Source: Kappaphycus alvarezii (taxonomy: Eukaryota; Rhodophyta; Florideophyceae; Gigartinales; Solieriaceae). Taken from it: a stretch of DNA of 64,000 nucleotides. This document shows positions 1 to 13,177 of the stretch, one piece after another; within the stretch, counting starts at the first letter, position 1; every line of letters starts with the position of its first letter. The DNA lies in assembly GCA_002205965.3 (NCBI GenBank), contig NADL03000459.1, positions 372,001 through 436,000 of the forward strand. The letters run 5' to 3'. A model generated the notes under the pieces. It did not search any database. It worked only from the letters and a program-made list of their open reading frames with translations, and was not told the DNA's origin. A program made the translations under genes and the position numbers.

Positions 1-467
1 TGGCGCTGCTCGCCCTGTGTGTTTGTTGGAGATGATGTAGGGGGTCGACGTGCGGGTGTTGGAGGTGGTGTAGGGTCGTTAAGTTGGTCAAGGGCGGGAA
101 TGTTTTCGATAGGGACGGTCATGTGGAAGGCTAAGTGTGTGGTGAGACACGGCGTGCACATCCGAGAACGACTGAACGTATTTTAATGATTGAACTTGCA
201 TTGTGTTCCGGACGAGCCCCTCTTTAAAGTTGTGTGAACGGATTCATGATCTGATCTTCTGTAAGATAGCCAGATGGGCTCAAGTGCGGCTTACAATTCA
301 GCTCCCCTGATCAATATATAAATCAGGAGGGGTCTACCGTTCAAAACTGCAAATTTTGATTCTAATTACAATATCGATCAGTGCGGACATTAGGGATATG
401 GACATGGATAAGTGTACCGTGAGACACGGTTTCGTGCGAAATTGTCGCTAGGACATTTTTTGGTCCA
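1..467. other. No gene seen at left edge
   Basis: No convincing reading frame or RNA gene is visible. The motif GTGAGACACGG occurs twice, near 141 and 419. A similar GACACGG string lies inverted near 2,700, on the far side of the Harbinger element that follows. These could be remains of that element's ends, but the match is too short to claim terminal repeats. Confidence 0.4.
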
Positions 468-1244
468 ATGCCCATCTCCAGCCATAACTGTAGACTCACC
501 ACGCAACACATTCCCCAAGAGCTCAAACCTGCCGGCATCCCAAGACACACTCTTTGTCTACCACGACCAATTTTTGCAGTCCAAATCATGGCAAGCATTC
601 CGGTAATACCATGCGAGTCCGACCCTCTTTCTGAAGTTCCACTTCACAGATCTGTACCGCTATCAGGCCCAGACAATGGTATTGCAAATCCAACTCAAAA
701 CCATCTATTGAACAGTCCCCCTTCACACAACGAAGAACTTCCCAACCCATCAACTCCTGCTTCCACAAAGCCAAATTATGACAACGACACCGTTATCCTT
801 CTGTTTTCTATGATGAAAAAGCTGGATACGGCAACCCTAAGCAGCAAAAGAAGAGTTTGAAAGAAGTGTTTTCGGATGCTGTCAAGCTTGCGGAACAAAG
901 CCACGACATAAAACAAACGGCAAAAGGATGGCAAAAGAAGTCAACTCGCATTACAAGAATATTCCGTCTTTATGTCCAAACTGAAACAGTCAGAACGTGA
1001 TGCAGATTATGAAGATCTCTTCAACACTCCTGAATATTTTGAGCAGATCCACGAGCTAGAGCATGGAAAAGCTAGATATTATCCACCGGCTCAGTACTAC
1101 ACCGACGACGGAAGTAGCCCTTCCGAATTACCGACATGCAGCACACGAGAGCGCGTGAAACAATCCCGCGATTATTTGCTGTCAGAGGTTATTAAAAAAC
1201 AAGAAGCTGCCAACGAAAGCCCAATAGGAGAGCTTCGCAAATGA
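468..1244 (+). pseudogene. Harbinger second ORF (putative DNA-binding partner), broken
   Basis: Two open stretches, 468-860 and 972-1244, face the transposase. The second encodes a charged helical tail rich in Lys, Glu and Asp, beginning MSKLKQSERDADYEDLF and later carrying a Tyr/Pro-rich run (ARYYPPAQYYTDD). Between them, another frame reads through with basic, helix-like sequence, so the original gene was probably continuous and is now frameshifted. I assign it as the transposon's accessory ORF because of its position and convergent orientation, not from a recognised Myb motif; that part is inference. A host gene remnant is the alternative. Confidence 0.45.
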
Positions 1245-1307
1245 AATGAAGAGCGGAAGAATACCGGGGACATTTTATAGCAATTCGTGGAGAAGTTCTG
1301 AGTGTCG

Positions 1308-2549
1308 TTAGTTCGCATGGAAGTCGTTCGTGATGTAGTATAATAGAGCATCTCGCCGTTCCTTACCTTTTATTGTCTCACTCGTGACTACGAACTCTTC
1401 ATCACCTTCTTCGTCTGCCGTTAAATAAAGATCCTCGTCGTCGCCGTCCTCAATGCTCCAGTTATGTAACACTACACAAGCGAATACAAATAGTACGATT
1501 TCGTTCTCGTGATGGAGACGAATCATATCTCGCAGAACGGACAACCTGTGTTTGAGCATTCCAAACGCACATTACACAGGTTTTCTTTTGGTGCTCGCAA
1601 CTTTATCCCAAATGCGCAAGACTGGATTCGCTCTCTTTTTCCGGTCTGAACGACTTTTCATCATGTTTTGAGTCAACTGAAATGCGCAGTCTCCAATGAT
1701 TTACGGTCTTAGCTCAAATTCCAGAGATCAGGAGAGAGGGTATGTTAGGTCCCAGCCAGTTGCCATCTTCAATATTATTCTTCAATACTTATTGTTCAAA
1801 AATTGTAGAGTCACTAAGAACCCCGGGTTTCCCAATATCAACAAAGATGAATCGTCGATCGGCTGTTGCCACTGCAAACAAAACTATGCTGGGGTAGCCT
1901 TTGTAGCATCTGTATTCGTGGTACTGTTCTTCAGGACATGCGGGCCATTTCAAATGCGTTCTGTCAATTGCACCCACACAGTAAGGTAAACCACTCAGAT
2001 TTTCAAAGCCTTTCATTGCGCGTGCTACATCTTCTTCTTCAGTTGGGAATCGTACTGCATCTTTATATTTTAGAGTAATCCATTTGAATACTGTCATAAC
2101 ACTCAAAGACACAGTGCTGGGGCCGATACAAAGGTGGGCTGCTGCCTTCTCGCAAGTAGGTCCCCAGCATACAAGAGAAATGCTGCGACTTTAAGCTTTG
2201 CAGGCAAATGTTTTCGGTACATAAAGTCGTTAAATTCAATTGCTGGTCGAAGCTCTTGTGATAGCTTTTGAAACAGTGCGTACTTTTTACGAAAAAGACT
2301 GCGCCACGAGGCAGACCCTATAAAGTCAGGTTGAGCTGCGTAGTCAAAGAACCATGTTGGGTAATTACGAGCTCGTGTCCAAGATCTACCAGGTGTGCCA
2401 CCGCGATTATCGGAGGACGAAATAAGAAGGATAGGACTGCCTTGGTAGGACAAAAACTGGTAGGCGGCAGTAACATCTGCATTGTTCTCTTCGTCAGCGA
2501 ACGTCGACAGAAGTGCTGTAATCAAGCGACGACGGCCGTCGTCGACCAT
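1308..2549 (-). pseudogene. PIF/Harbinger DDE transposase, frameshifted
   Basis: This is a DDE_4-family (Harbinger) transposase that would cut and paste the element in the nucleus. The N-terminal piece lies at 2549-2103. The catalytic piece at 2112-1789 carries GLPYCVGAIDRTH, with the first catalytic Asp, then YKGYPSIVLFAVATADRRFIF and GKPGVLSDSTIF, with the second Asp region. The C-terminal piece at 1559-1308 has FGMLKHRLSVLRDMIR-like and CVVLHNWSIED signatures typical of the family end. The helix-turn-helix region between the first two pieces is readable only by changing frame. At least two frameshifts and several stops separate the parts, so the gene is dead. Confidence 0.85.
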
Positions 2550-2590
2550 ATTCTTTGTGCGATTGGCCGATGTTCAGCATGGTTACTGTT

Positions 2591-2712
2591 TTGGGGTCGC
2601 TTTGGAGCGACCCCAATATGGGGGGTATTTTGGATAAGACAACTGTTGTCCTAAGAAATGGGAAATCCCCAGGATTCGGGGTATTTTGGACAGTGCGCAC
2701 CGTGTCCTGTCC
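2591..2712. repeat. Cluster of short hairpins and a repeated 13-mer
   Basis: A perfect 11-bp inverted repeat (TTGGGGTCGCT, loop TTGG) lies at 2591-2616. The 13-mer GGGGTATTTTGGA appears twice, about 56 bp apart (near 2622 and 2678), each followed by a short palindrome (GACAACTGTTGTC, then GTGCGCAC). The cluster sits just upstream of the Harbinger transposase and may be its subterminal transposase-binding region or a small nested element. Confidence 0.5.
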
Positions 2713-3440
2713 ATGTGTATAAACGGCCTTATATAGACTTTTTGTAGCCCCTCTGCACTATATTTGAAAGTACAGTACAGTAACACTGCTGCATCGATTT
2801 GTAATATTCTGGTAACGTCGGGCACATATGAATATTTTCGGCTGGCCCTAAAATTTACGCAAAAAAATAAAGATTTGCGAACTAATACTCCAGCCGCAAC
2901 AAACTTCTTATTCATCGTTCCTGTCCAACGCATGCACTTATCGAAGCAAGCGCCCAACCCGTGTCTGACACCTGGCCAGGCTCTCACCTGTAGACCCAAT
3001 ACCGCCACGCCACAGGTCATCACAAATCTATCCCTGCAACTCTGCCCGACCCCCTCGCCCCCCACACCGTCCCGCTCTCACTGCCGTAGTCGGTTTGGAA
3101 GAATTTTTCTCCTTTTCTACCGTCTTGTCGTGTTTGATGACCGATGGTCATCGCTTTTTATAACTTTCATGTGGTCAATGATTACGACTGGGCTACCATG
3201 TACACACAAGTACCGGCAGTGGCAACGCCTATAGCGTCGCCAATTCCAGTGGGCGCGCCCTCCCGCCTCGTCTGCGTCCCCAATCTCAATTGAAAGCCTC
3301 TCCCGTCTCGTCCTCGGCTAGCAGCCATACCTCTACCTTGCCCACCAGGTCGCAAACTCCTTCCACCACTGACCCCTGCTGGCCGTGGGCTCAATCAAAT
3401 ACCTCACCGAATAAATAAAACGAAGCGCCATTTATTGCTA
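2713..3440. other. No gene supported
   Basis: Both strands are open in places, but the predicted peptides are compositionally biased (Pro/Arg-rich near 3,200-3,400) and lack any recognisable domain. I see no RNA gene or transposon signature. Confidence 0.4.
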
Positions 3441-3869
3441 CTATTGTTGCGTACCACTCTGATTGGTAAGCTTGATTTGATTAGCACGTCTTTGAATGAT
3501 TGAGGAATCACCTTGAGACCCAGCGTTTCTCTCGCGTTTTAGACTTGGCCGCCTTACACTTGCGCGCTTCTTCCCGTTTCTGCACTCGCATCGCTTATTC
3601 CGCTGCTCTCTTTGCCTCCATTCTGCGCTTTTTCTCCTACTGTTGTTATAATACTTCAGGTAGAAGCCTTTTTCTACATGCGCGATGGGCGCCGGTCGAT
3701 GCAGCCGTCGTGCTAGGGCTGCTGGTGAGAAAAATGTCTTCCGTGGGTCTTTTATAGATTCAGCCACAGTGCTGAGAGACACGCCGCTTTTGAGCTCATT
3801 AAGAGCATCGGTGAAGCCCGCCTTGGCACGCAGAGCCTGAATACTTGTCGGATACAGGACGTGAGTCAA
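3441..3869 (-). CDS. Small basic ORF with a helix-turn-helix-like segment
   Basis: An uninterrupted 142-residue frame. Residues 18-45 (ALNELKSGVSLSTVAESI) have the spacing of a small helix-turn-helix of the kind found at the start of many transposases. The C-terminal half is rich in Arg and Lys and could bind nucleic acid or act as a nuclear signal. No catalytic domain follows, so it may be a transposase fragment or a short DNA-binding protein. I do not recognise a named family. Confidence 0.3.
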   Translation of the reverse strand: MTHVLYPTSIQALRAKAGFTDALNELKSGVSLSTVAESIKDPRKTFFSPAALARRLHRPAPIAHVEKGFYLKYYNNSRRKSAEWRQREQRNKRCECRNGKKRASVRRPSLKRERNAGSQGDSSIIQRRANQIKLTNQSGTQQ

Positions 3870-6800
3870 TGGGGATAGGATCGTGGACGTTGCAACGGTA
3901 ATAGAGGGTTAGACTTTAGATAATAAAGCTCAGTAGCACGGTTCATACGCAGGCATACCAGCCCTGTCCCAAAAAAACTGGTGCTCTGAACGGAGTTACG
4001 AGGAATCCTCTGACTGCTGATTCTACACCGTACTAACCTTGGAGCCACTATCATCGCCCATTATATCCTCATAACATCTTTCTTTAGATCACCCATCATT
4101 CCCCAAGGTGAACTTCCTCGCCAGTCCACCGGAAACCTCCTCAAAGCGCCAATTCATGCAAACTGCATGTTATAATTTGGTGAAAAAACCAAATAGATAA
4201 ACGGAAAGTGCCAAGAATACCCTCTTCATGATCACTCCGAAGCTCCTGTCGCATCCAATTGTAGAAGGAGCGAGAATTACTCAATTTTCGCTCTCTGAAT
4301 AACAGCAATATGTAATATCACCGCCTTAGGTTTTCAGCCGGTACGAATTTACTGAGTACCAACCCACATATCTACCACAGTAAATTAACCCCCCATCTCC
4401 CCCGGGTTTCAACACTCGTAACCTCCTTTAGTCTCGAATAATTTGCTCAAATGTGCTACAGACTTCGAATTTTTGGTAAGCTTCTTTATTTGGGCCATTA
4501 TGTGACACAGTTGGAGGAAGAAGTAGGGAGATCTAAAACCGAAAGCGTGCCCAAGTGTGGCAATATAATGCGACTTTAGTCATGTGTTTTTTCCAACATA
4601 AATTTTCGACGTTTGGTTGAAGGAAAAAATTAGAACATTTACAGGATGTATGATAATTGAGTTTTTTGAGCGACTATTCGATGTTTGAGTTTATGCGGCT
4701 TACAAAAATCGAACAAAACACAACTTCATCCCTCCCATGTTTCGCTTGGGGAGTCTATCCGACAAAGTTGTCACTTCATAGTTCTATACATATCATGGTG
4801 GAGGCAAGACGTCCAACTTAGAGTTGATGACTGTTTACAGAGCATTACCAAAATTCAAATATCGCTAATTCTGCGAATATTTGACTTATTTTTTGATTTC
4901 ATTGCTTTTACCCTTTAATAATCCGCACGAATTAAAACATCATGCAGTAGGGCTAGGATACTTAAAACTGTAGATATTTGCGGAGAGCCGAGTATGGCGT
5001 GATTACGGTTTTATGTGAAACGAACAGTTCGCAAGTGTTCTAAAATCTTTTAAAATTTTTCCAAGTATTTGGCGACTATTTTTTCATAATTTTTGATTAT
5101 TTGTTACAAAATTTTATATGCTTGGCGTGTTACACCTTCATGCATAATACTCAGCCAGTGTAGTGTGGATGTCAGACAACAGTACTATTATGATGCTGAT
5201 AACCACGAAATGCCCCTCCCACCACTATCCGAAGCTTCCAACAACATCACAGCATCGTCAATGCGCTTAGAGGGAGGGGAAAATTGCAATGTTACGCAGT
5301 TGCGCCGCTTTCGCGGCGCTTTTGGGGTTATTTCTGACGGCAACTGAACTATGGAATGTAATGAATTAAGTACTTTCATTGACAATTGGGCCCCATTATT
5401 TACTGAAGGAAATGTTTTCTTGAAGTTCCTCAACAACGAGAACGTCAATGCGGCCCTTGCTGGTGTCGATGAGAAATCGTTTTGGTTGTGGGACTGGATA
5501 GGTGTGAAACGAATTCCAGCCTTAAATATTGTAAATTAACTCATTCTTTTGCAGCGGTTACTTTTAATCTTTGTCGTCATATTAATAACATAAGAAGGTT
5601 GACTAGAGTAAACTTGTAATAAGGAAAGAGCGATCTCAAAAAAATGTCTGCCATTGGCCAGGATTTTATGATATTTGAGCCCACTTTGTTCAGCCCAAAG
5701 TGGTATCGTAACTAATTCGGGGGACGTGGATTCGGTAGGAGGTGAGAGTCAGAGTACGGGGAGGGAGTATTGTGTTGACTCACGGGCCCTTTCTTTGTGG
5801 ATCACATTCTAATTTGAAAATATTTCGTTTACGGCTAAAACAAAATTTACTGTTAATTGTTGAAGGAGGTAGGCATCAATGTTGTTTTTCTAGTTTTTCC
5901 TTTTATCTTTCTTCACCAGGGCAATAGAGCCCCGGAAATTTATACTAAAACTCCAAGGGTAACCTACCACAACCTGATGATATAGCACCAGCCAAAACAG
6001 GTACGTAGAGTCCCTTAATTTTGCGTATCCCCCAATAGTGAGACCGTCCTCCAGTAGTAAGGATGGACCACGGAACGACCTAGGATACAGATCAACTCAA
6101 CGGGAAACCTGAGACGCAATTAAAATTATGTCAATTCAGATACGTGAACATATTGTCAGATCATTACCACGTCGTGTGACAAATAATCAAATTGAAAACA
6201 TCTCATCACAAAAGTAGATATTGATAGCGATGTTACACATCTATCAAATTTTACCACCCAACGAGAAGGCCATCACCGACCGATACCTACGTTGAGTAAA
6301 GCACAGATAAAAATGCAGATGGATACGTATATTTAACGTTTATTTGAGTGCGACAGGAAGACACAATCAAAAGGATTAAATAATACAGGGAACTGGGGCA
6401 CAGATTTAGAGGCAAGCTAGAGTTGCCCTCTTTTTTTGTTTTTTTGTCATACTGTGAACTTAGTGCATCTCTCCATGGACAAAGGGGAGAAAGTTTTTTG
6501 ACTTGTAATATGTAATTTTAAACTCAAACTTACATCGAAATTTCCCTTGTTTCCCAGTACATATTTGGAATTTTGAAAATTTGATCTGAAGTACTCCAAT
6601 GTATAAATGTCCATCAGTGATATGCTGGATGTGAAAAAAGATCGCAGCAGTCCCTCTGTAGTTTCCCGTACACCCTCAACGGCTTGATGTTTATTGACCC
6701 TCAGCGTCATATTCCGTCCAGCCAGTGTACTGTACTGTGCAGTACAAGATAGCAACACTTCATCGGCAAAGCTCAAGGACAATTGTCCTATATCCCGCAG

Positions 6801-7399
6801 ATACGAGTTTATCTCTGATTCAGTAAACTAAAGTACAGCACTGTTAGGATGCAATTCGTACTGCCATATACACGTGTTTTTTCAGCAAGTTGCAGTCACG
6901 CGTACAGGAGTATACTGTCAGTAGCGTACTCAAACTGCATTTGCTGGCTTTGTTTGGTTTACATGAAGTACCCCTTATCTGGTATCCAAGACCAGAGAAG
7001 CATCAGTGGCTGTATGATCAAATATCCTGGTCCGTGCTTTGCAGTTTGATTTCTAAGTTGTAACATAAAACTGATTTTACCAGCACGAATTCTCAACCTG
7101 GCCATCGAGAGGGTTAAATTAAGCTACGAAGGTCTTTGACATATGTAGACGGAATTCAGTCGTAAAAGCAAGGCAACGCGGTTTATCAGAAGATATTTGT
7201 TCGTTGTGAGTCTGTCGGGACATTGCATAGATTTTCCGGATTTTGGCTTCTAGTATGCTCTTAAAGAGGGCGTTTCAACACCATATATTCGGAGTATACC
7301 CTCAAAAAATTTAGATCTCAAGGGCGGGAATTTGCCGGAAAGAAAGGAGAAGTTCGCCAGAGGTGTCAGTACAAGGGCATACAATTGCCAGCAAGAGGC
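3870..7399. other. Long AT-rich stretch without a supported gene
   Basis: Only short isolated frames occur here, none with a recognisable domain. An 86-codon minus-strand frame at 5188-5448 contains a basic patch (PKAPRKRRNC). A GC-rich hairpin at 5302-5319 (GCGCCGC, loop TTTC, GCGGCGC) lies inside that frame. A 111-codon minus-strand frame at 6447-6782 shows no domain. Confidence 0.45.
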
Positions 7400-10300
7400 T
7401 TAACTTCGCCTAAAAATAAGAAAAATGGGTTGTAAAGGAACAAGAGAGTAACAAAGGCGTGACATAACGGAGAATGCCCAAGAAAATATTGTACCGCCTA
7501 TAAAAAAGTCGATTTCTCAATAGGAGGACATTGCCTCTCCGAAGGATGCACTGAAGAAGGAAGAAACAACAGAGGAACGTCAATATTTTGTCGAAGTGAT
7601 AGAAGAAATCCGCAGTGCAGTAAGCGGCATGTCAGTGGCTACAAAAGAGGTAGTAAAGCTTACGTAGAAGTTCGAAGGAATGAAGGGACTACATTTTCGC
7701 CATTCCGCAAAGGCCCAAGCGGAAACACAATCAAGAAGCAGAAGTGGATGAATTTAATAGTGGCTTCCATTAAAGATCATACGCAAGTGGTCAGTAAGAT
7801 ATAATAGAGCTCTTTAGAAAGAGGGCTCGATATGGATCATTTTTGGACGCCAAGCGCATATGGTACCGGCTGCTGAAGGACCTCACAATACAGGAGAAGG
7901 ATGAAAGGCGTCTTATTTCTTGTGCATTAGCAAAAGATCCAACAGCGATATTTGAAATTATGGCTGACGTGTGCTGAGATGGTATATCAGGTGAGCTGTA
8001 GTACAACTTGGAACCAGAATATGAAACGAGCGCCAGCTCAGCGCGGATCGAGATAAGTTATTCAAAATGAAGTGTAATGAGAGATAACAGTCGGTGCCTG
8101 CCTTGGGTAAACGACTATGGTCTGCAGCCTTGACTTTCTGGATACCGATATCTGACGAAATAATGGTTAAACTGCTCAAGGTGGGCCTTGAAGGACGTCC
8201 CCAAAACTGAGAAAAGCTTACTTCAGCAGATTATGAAACTTTGGTCAGCATAGTTTCGGGTCTTTCTTGCCCAGAAGATCACTTCCAGGGAGAGAGTTCA
8301 GCAGGTACAGGAAGGAAGCTCTAGAAAAGGGTGCACCTCGACTTAAAGAGAGAAGTATACCTATTCGCAGATAAATTGCTTCTACTACACCCGCAAGGGA
8401 CATAAGATTCAAGAATGTGTCCAGAAGAAGAGAGTTATGGAGTGACGCCGCTCAGACAAAGTTTCCGCGGAGGAGGGCTATGAGGACCCGAAAAATCAGC
8501 ACAGAAGTAGAATTTCCCAAAGAAGTGGAAAGAAATAGACGTAGGGATGTTTGCGCTTGCAAGGAGCCGGGTTTGAGGGGTGTGATGGAGAAGGATAGAG
8601 AAGTTGCAGTGAAAATCACAATCTATGGTGAAAAGTGAAACCAATAATAGATACAGCAGCTTCTTTCATATGGATTCACTCGAAGTGGTTACCGGACAAC
8701 GGCAAACTGTTTTCCCCCAGCGAGGGTGAAGCACGCGCTGCTGATAGTTCGGGTGTCAAATTAACCGAAGAAGTGTCCATCAAGTTCCAGATGTTTGGGC
8801 AGAGCATCCACGAACACGAATTTCCGCGTGATGACCACTCTTCCGGATAAGCTATTAATGGGACATCTGTTTTTACCCAAAATCAATATCCTCTTAGGCT
8901 TTGAAGGAGATGAAGGGGCTATTTTGTATCGAGGAGAACGATTTGGCTTCAACGAAACCCATCCAGGAGATTATTGAAAACCTTATGGTGGACGATGCCA
9001 TAAAGTTTTTTGACATCTCTGAATTTTACACCAGCGCAAAAATGCAACAAAGACCTCTTGGTATTCTATGGGACCGACATGAGATATTCAAATGTCTCGG
9101 AAATCGTCAGCATACAGCACAAGATAACCATTAAACCCAATGTAGAGCTCATTTTTGACTCAGTGCAAAGAAGTTCCGCTAAGGAGGAGGAGATTGAGCG
9201 AAAGAAAATGCAGTACTCATAGATCTAGATGTCCTAGAGCTGTTCGTATCTTCTTGGACAACCAATAACGTATTCTTGAAAAAGAAGCACTCGAGCACGA
9301 GAGTAACATCTGATTTCCGCCCCCTGAATGAAATTACCGCCACAGACTCCTTCCCTATGGAGAACATGATGGAAAATTTGGATTGATTTGGGGTTAAGAA
9401 GACCTTCTCTGTGTTCCAGCTTAGAGATAGTTTTTACCAGGTCTCATTAAATCCTGATACCAATCCTTTGGCTGCCGTCAAGACAGTGTTAGGGTTACAC
9501 TAATACACGAGCTTATCAATGAAGTTGTAAACCACGCAGGAACGTTTCGAAGGGCAGTGAACATTACACTTGGAGATCAAAAGGGAATGATGTATTGGCC
9601 TTCCTGGATGATGTAAGAATCGAAAACAGCACGAATCAGGAGAATTATTGACTCCTTACTGGATATCCTGGATACTCTGTTCGTTGAATTAGTTCTATTT
9701 AAGCTATCTAAATGTCCTTTGGAATTCGACGGGACTAAGGAAGGGCTGAGACTCTCTGACAAGCAAATTGAGGCGGTCCGAAAGTTAGTCGAGAAGGAAT
9801 CCGGGGATGAATTAATACGGTTCCTTATGCTCTTGATCTTTTTTTGCAGCCTTCGTGGAACAATCACTCAAGAAGACTGTTACAACCTACGAGTTTTTCA
9901 GGGAACTGGATTCAAGAAAATATTTCGACACGGGGAAAGGCTTTTTACCCCGGACTGGTATCTGAGGTGGAGAGAGGCTCAGCAGAAAGCATTTAGGGAG
10001 TAGAAACAAGCTCTGAAAGTTCAAAAGGCTTTGCTGGCCCTAATCTGCGGAGCTCTTAAGGGATTATGACCAATTCCATCTCATATGGCCTTGGTTTAGC
10101 TTCTGCCGGATGAGACGGACAATAGTACCTCATTTCCTTTCCAGACAGATTTCTGCGTAAATCATGCACCAGTAGAAAATTAATGTGTGGCTATCGTTTA
10201 TGATCTCCAAAAATGTCTTCAATACCTTCGCGTAGAGTTTTTTCAATAGAAATGGACCATCTTTCCCTGAAATGGTTGTATTACCTACAGAAGCCTCAGG

Positions 10301-11900
10301 AGAAGTCGCCTACATGGGTATTTGCGATTTATGGTTTCGAATTTAACATGTAAATCGTAATGGATCTCAATTGGTGGTACCAGATACATTTAGTCGCGAA
10401 GCGGCGGCAAATTTCTAACACAACGCTGTTATGCGAAAATATACTCCAAAAGACTACAGAAAGCTGCGAAGGAAACCGAAAAGAGAGCAGTTGCGAGAAA
10501 TATCGAAAAATATCTAGCAGAATCACAGGAATTGGGTTGCGAAAGGCTGCCATCTGATGTCTAGAGGATAAAATAGGCACAGATTGCGGAGTTTGGAAAC
10601 CTTCAAGCCTAAGTCAAATCCATCAGAAAGGTTCTCGTAGAAACAAAAGTACTTTTGCGGCATTCCGAAAGAGATAAACTCCCTGTGGTAGTACTCAAAG
10701 TGTTAGTACAGGTGTTTTGACGCGGATAAATGTTTCCAGAATTAATATAATTTACTACCTGTGGATAAATATTTAAAAGCTGCTCCTTCGCTATTATTGG
10801 ACGGGTATGGTCAGAGACACAGCTGCCTTTGTGAAAAATGCCTCCCCTGTACCATCGCCCAGAAAATTCAATCGACCAAGCAGGTTCCTATGGAGCTGAT
10901 CCATCTCAAGAGAAGATTCCAGAAATTTATATTCGAATTTTGGACCATCACGCCTCGAATTGGAAGGAGAAAGCTCAAGAGCTTGGCCATCGTGGACGTT
11001 TTCACACGTTACCTCAGGGCTAGATCAATTCCAAATGAGCGCGCGGAGACAATTCTTTTTTTGCTGGTGGAAGATTGGATCTCGGCTCAATGGAATCGCC
11101 TCTCTCGGATGGAGGGCCAATTTGAATGATAAAGTGGTCTGTAATTGGGCGTTTATGCTCGGCATCGCGAGGCTTCAGACGTTTCCATTCAACTCTGGTT
11201 TGCTTCCAGCAGAAATTAGGATGATTTGTAGCTACCGGAATGGCGTCTTTCAAAGCAATGTTCGGCGTAAAGGCCTTCCTCGCCTGAGGTAAAGTGGAGC
11301 TTCGTACTTTGACGAAAACTAGAGGATCTCATGAGTATTTTGGAGCTCCTTCATCGTCAGTTATGTGACAGAGGATGCTATTCAAGGTATAGAGCTAAAC
11401 TGGACTGCGATAAGGAAGTCAACATGGTCGACTACAAGGAATGGAACCGACTTCTCAGTGGTCGATAGATATGAGTAATGAAGAGGGCAAAAAGATCGTT
11501 AAGCTTTGTATTAGACCCTAAAAGGTGATTAGTAAGGTTAATAGAGTCGATGAACTCCTTAAACTGAGGTCAGGGGACAGATAGTCCGATCCCATGACAA
11601 TAGCCTTCATGAGATTAGTAATGCCATCGTTGAGACGGGGGATCATTTGAAGATAGTATTCCTAACTCCTTTAGAACTTTCGAGAAGACACCTAATGTTA
11701 ATACGAGATCAAACAAAAAGACGTGATCATTGGAACGTCATTTCAAAGTGAAGATTCCATGTCTTAATTCTCCCATGTGGACCCATAAGAGTGAATCACA
11801 GGAGGCCGGGGTTCGCTTGTATGAAATAAACAAGGAATGGGAGCTAGCCACCGATGATAACCGGAAATGGAATGAATTCCAGGCTCGTGGGAAAAGGAGG
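7400..11900 (+). mobile_element. Ty3/gypsy-like LTR retrotransposon fossil
   Basis: The parts appear in gypsy order on the plus strand: a gag-like region with a zinc-knuckle remnant near 8,370-8,440, an aspartic protease remnant near 8,640-8,850, reverse transcriptase near 9,240-9,960 (DFRPLNEIT and FQLRDSFYQV signatures), an RNase H-like region near 10,060-10,400, and an integrase region near 10,760-11,400 with a zinc-binding head. No LTR pair could be recognised by eye, so the limits are approximate. The copy is thoroughly broken, with dozens of interruptions, and is probably old. Confidence 0.8.
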
Positions 11901-12218
11901 ATACAATTGGGGATAGCATACTTCAGCTATTCGTCTACTCGCTTCGCTCGTCTTCCCTTCCTCTTCCTCCAACGCTTATCACAAATCCTCGATCCAGCCA
12001 CCAGAATAGAAAGAACCGCCAAGGCCAAGGCCAGTGCGCGCCCGCCTTCGTGGGCGCAGATCGTTAAGGCCCACACCAGCCCTCGAGTTGTTACTGTCCC
12101 GTCTACCGTGCGAAATTTCTGTCGACTATAGACAGGAGCGCTTGACCTGGCCACCCCACCGTAGGACGAGACTCCAACACGCCGGAGTCGCGCCTCTACA
12201 CCGAAAGCACCTGTCCCC

Positions 12219-13177
12219 ATGAATGGTATGACAGGCTTATCTCCTACGATGGCCCCAATGATGTCCATACTGGCTTTCTCCGCAGGTCCACCAGGCAGCG
12301 GAGCCTTACCGGCCTATGAGGATGCACAAGCTAGCTTGCTAATCGCAGCTGAAGATGCTGGAATACCCCTGCCCGAACACGCATTCCTTACATCGGGAGA
12401 TTGGAAAATTGTTATGCACTACGCCGCGGACTCCCAAGATCTCCTGAAAATACTCAAGGAGATCCCCAACATTTACAATGGTGCTCGCCTTTCCCCAAAC
12501 TCGTTTCTGAGCTCATCGTCGAGCTCCCCACAACCGAGTGGAAAGTTGGCACTTGCGTCGCTGCTGCGCGTGAAGTCGCAAAGCTCAAGACCATGGCCTC
12601 CGAAATCACAATAGAAACCCGCAAAGCCCTGGCGGGAGCAATCACCCGCCTCGTCGACACAGCAGCAGCAACCCACCCAAGAGGGGATGCCTTCGTAGAA
12701 AACTTTATCACGAAGTTCTACGCGGGATGCGAGAACCTCGCTCCGCCAAAGATTGACTCAGATGCTGAAGCATCGAAGGACAACACTTCCGGACCTGAAA
12801 GCCCCACTGCGACCCAAACTGATACAGCCCCACACACGCAAATCGACAAACAAGAAAATGATGCGCCCTTAGAACCCGAGGATGAAATGCCACCCGTTAC
12901 AGGCAAAAAATCCAATCCCGACACAACTGCAGACCCAACGCCTGCCACGACAGCCAACAGGGTCGCATCACAACGGAAGGGATCTGTCGCCCAACGGCCA
13001 AAGGACATCCACTCTAATCGTCCCGGTAACCCCTCTACCTCGGCGACGACGACGGAACTGCGCGCAAACCGCACTCGCGCCCCTTCCCAATGCATGCTGG
13101 ACATGCAAACGAAGAATACAAAGCTCTCCCGTGGTCCTAATGCAGGAGACAAGGGAACTAAAGCATCTCGCAACTAG
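12219..13177 (+). pseudogene. LINE copy A, ORF1-like protein, one frameshift
   Basis: The protein begins MNGMTGLSPTMAPMMSILAF. The frame at 12219-12614 continues in another frame at 12401-13177, so one frameshift lies near 12,490. It matches the same region of copy B at 62.7-63.3 kb: both carry ITRLVDTAAAT (TRLIDAAAAT in B) followed by a FVENF/FVESF motif. The N-terminal half is predicted helical. The C-terminal half is low complexity, rich in Pro, Thr and Lys, and probably disordered. No zinc knuckle or RRM was seen. A role in binding the element's RNA is an inference from position only. Confidence 0.6.

Larger units (their letters stand above)
468..2712. mobile_element. PIF/Harbinger-type DNA transposon, decayed
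   Basis: The element carries a DDE transposase on the minus strand (about 2549 down to 1308) and a second, convergent ORF on the plus strand (about 468-1244). Two-ORF layouts with a transposase and a DNA-binding partner are typical of PIF/Harbinger elements. The transposase is split over at least three frames, so the copy should not be autonomous. The outer ends are not defined: no clean terminal inverted repeat or 3-bp target duplication could be found by eye. A cluster of small hairpins at 2591-2712 may belong to the transposase-side end. Confidence 0.75.

Noticed and set aside
2583-3065. 160-codon minus-strand frame upstream of the Harbinger transposase
   Set aside because: It runs through the hairpin cluster and shows no domain or composition typical of a protein.
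5302-5330. GC-rich hairpin followed by TTTTGGGG, resembling a bacterial terminator
   Set aside because: The window is eukaryotic, the hairpin follows no gene end, and the T run is short.
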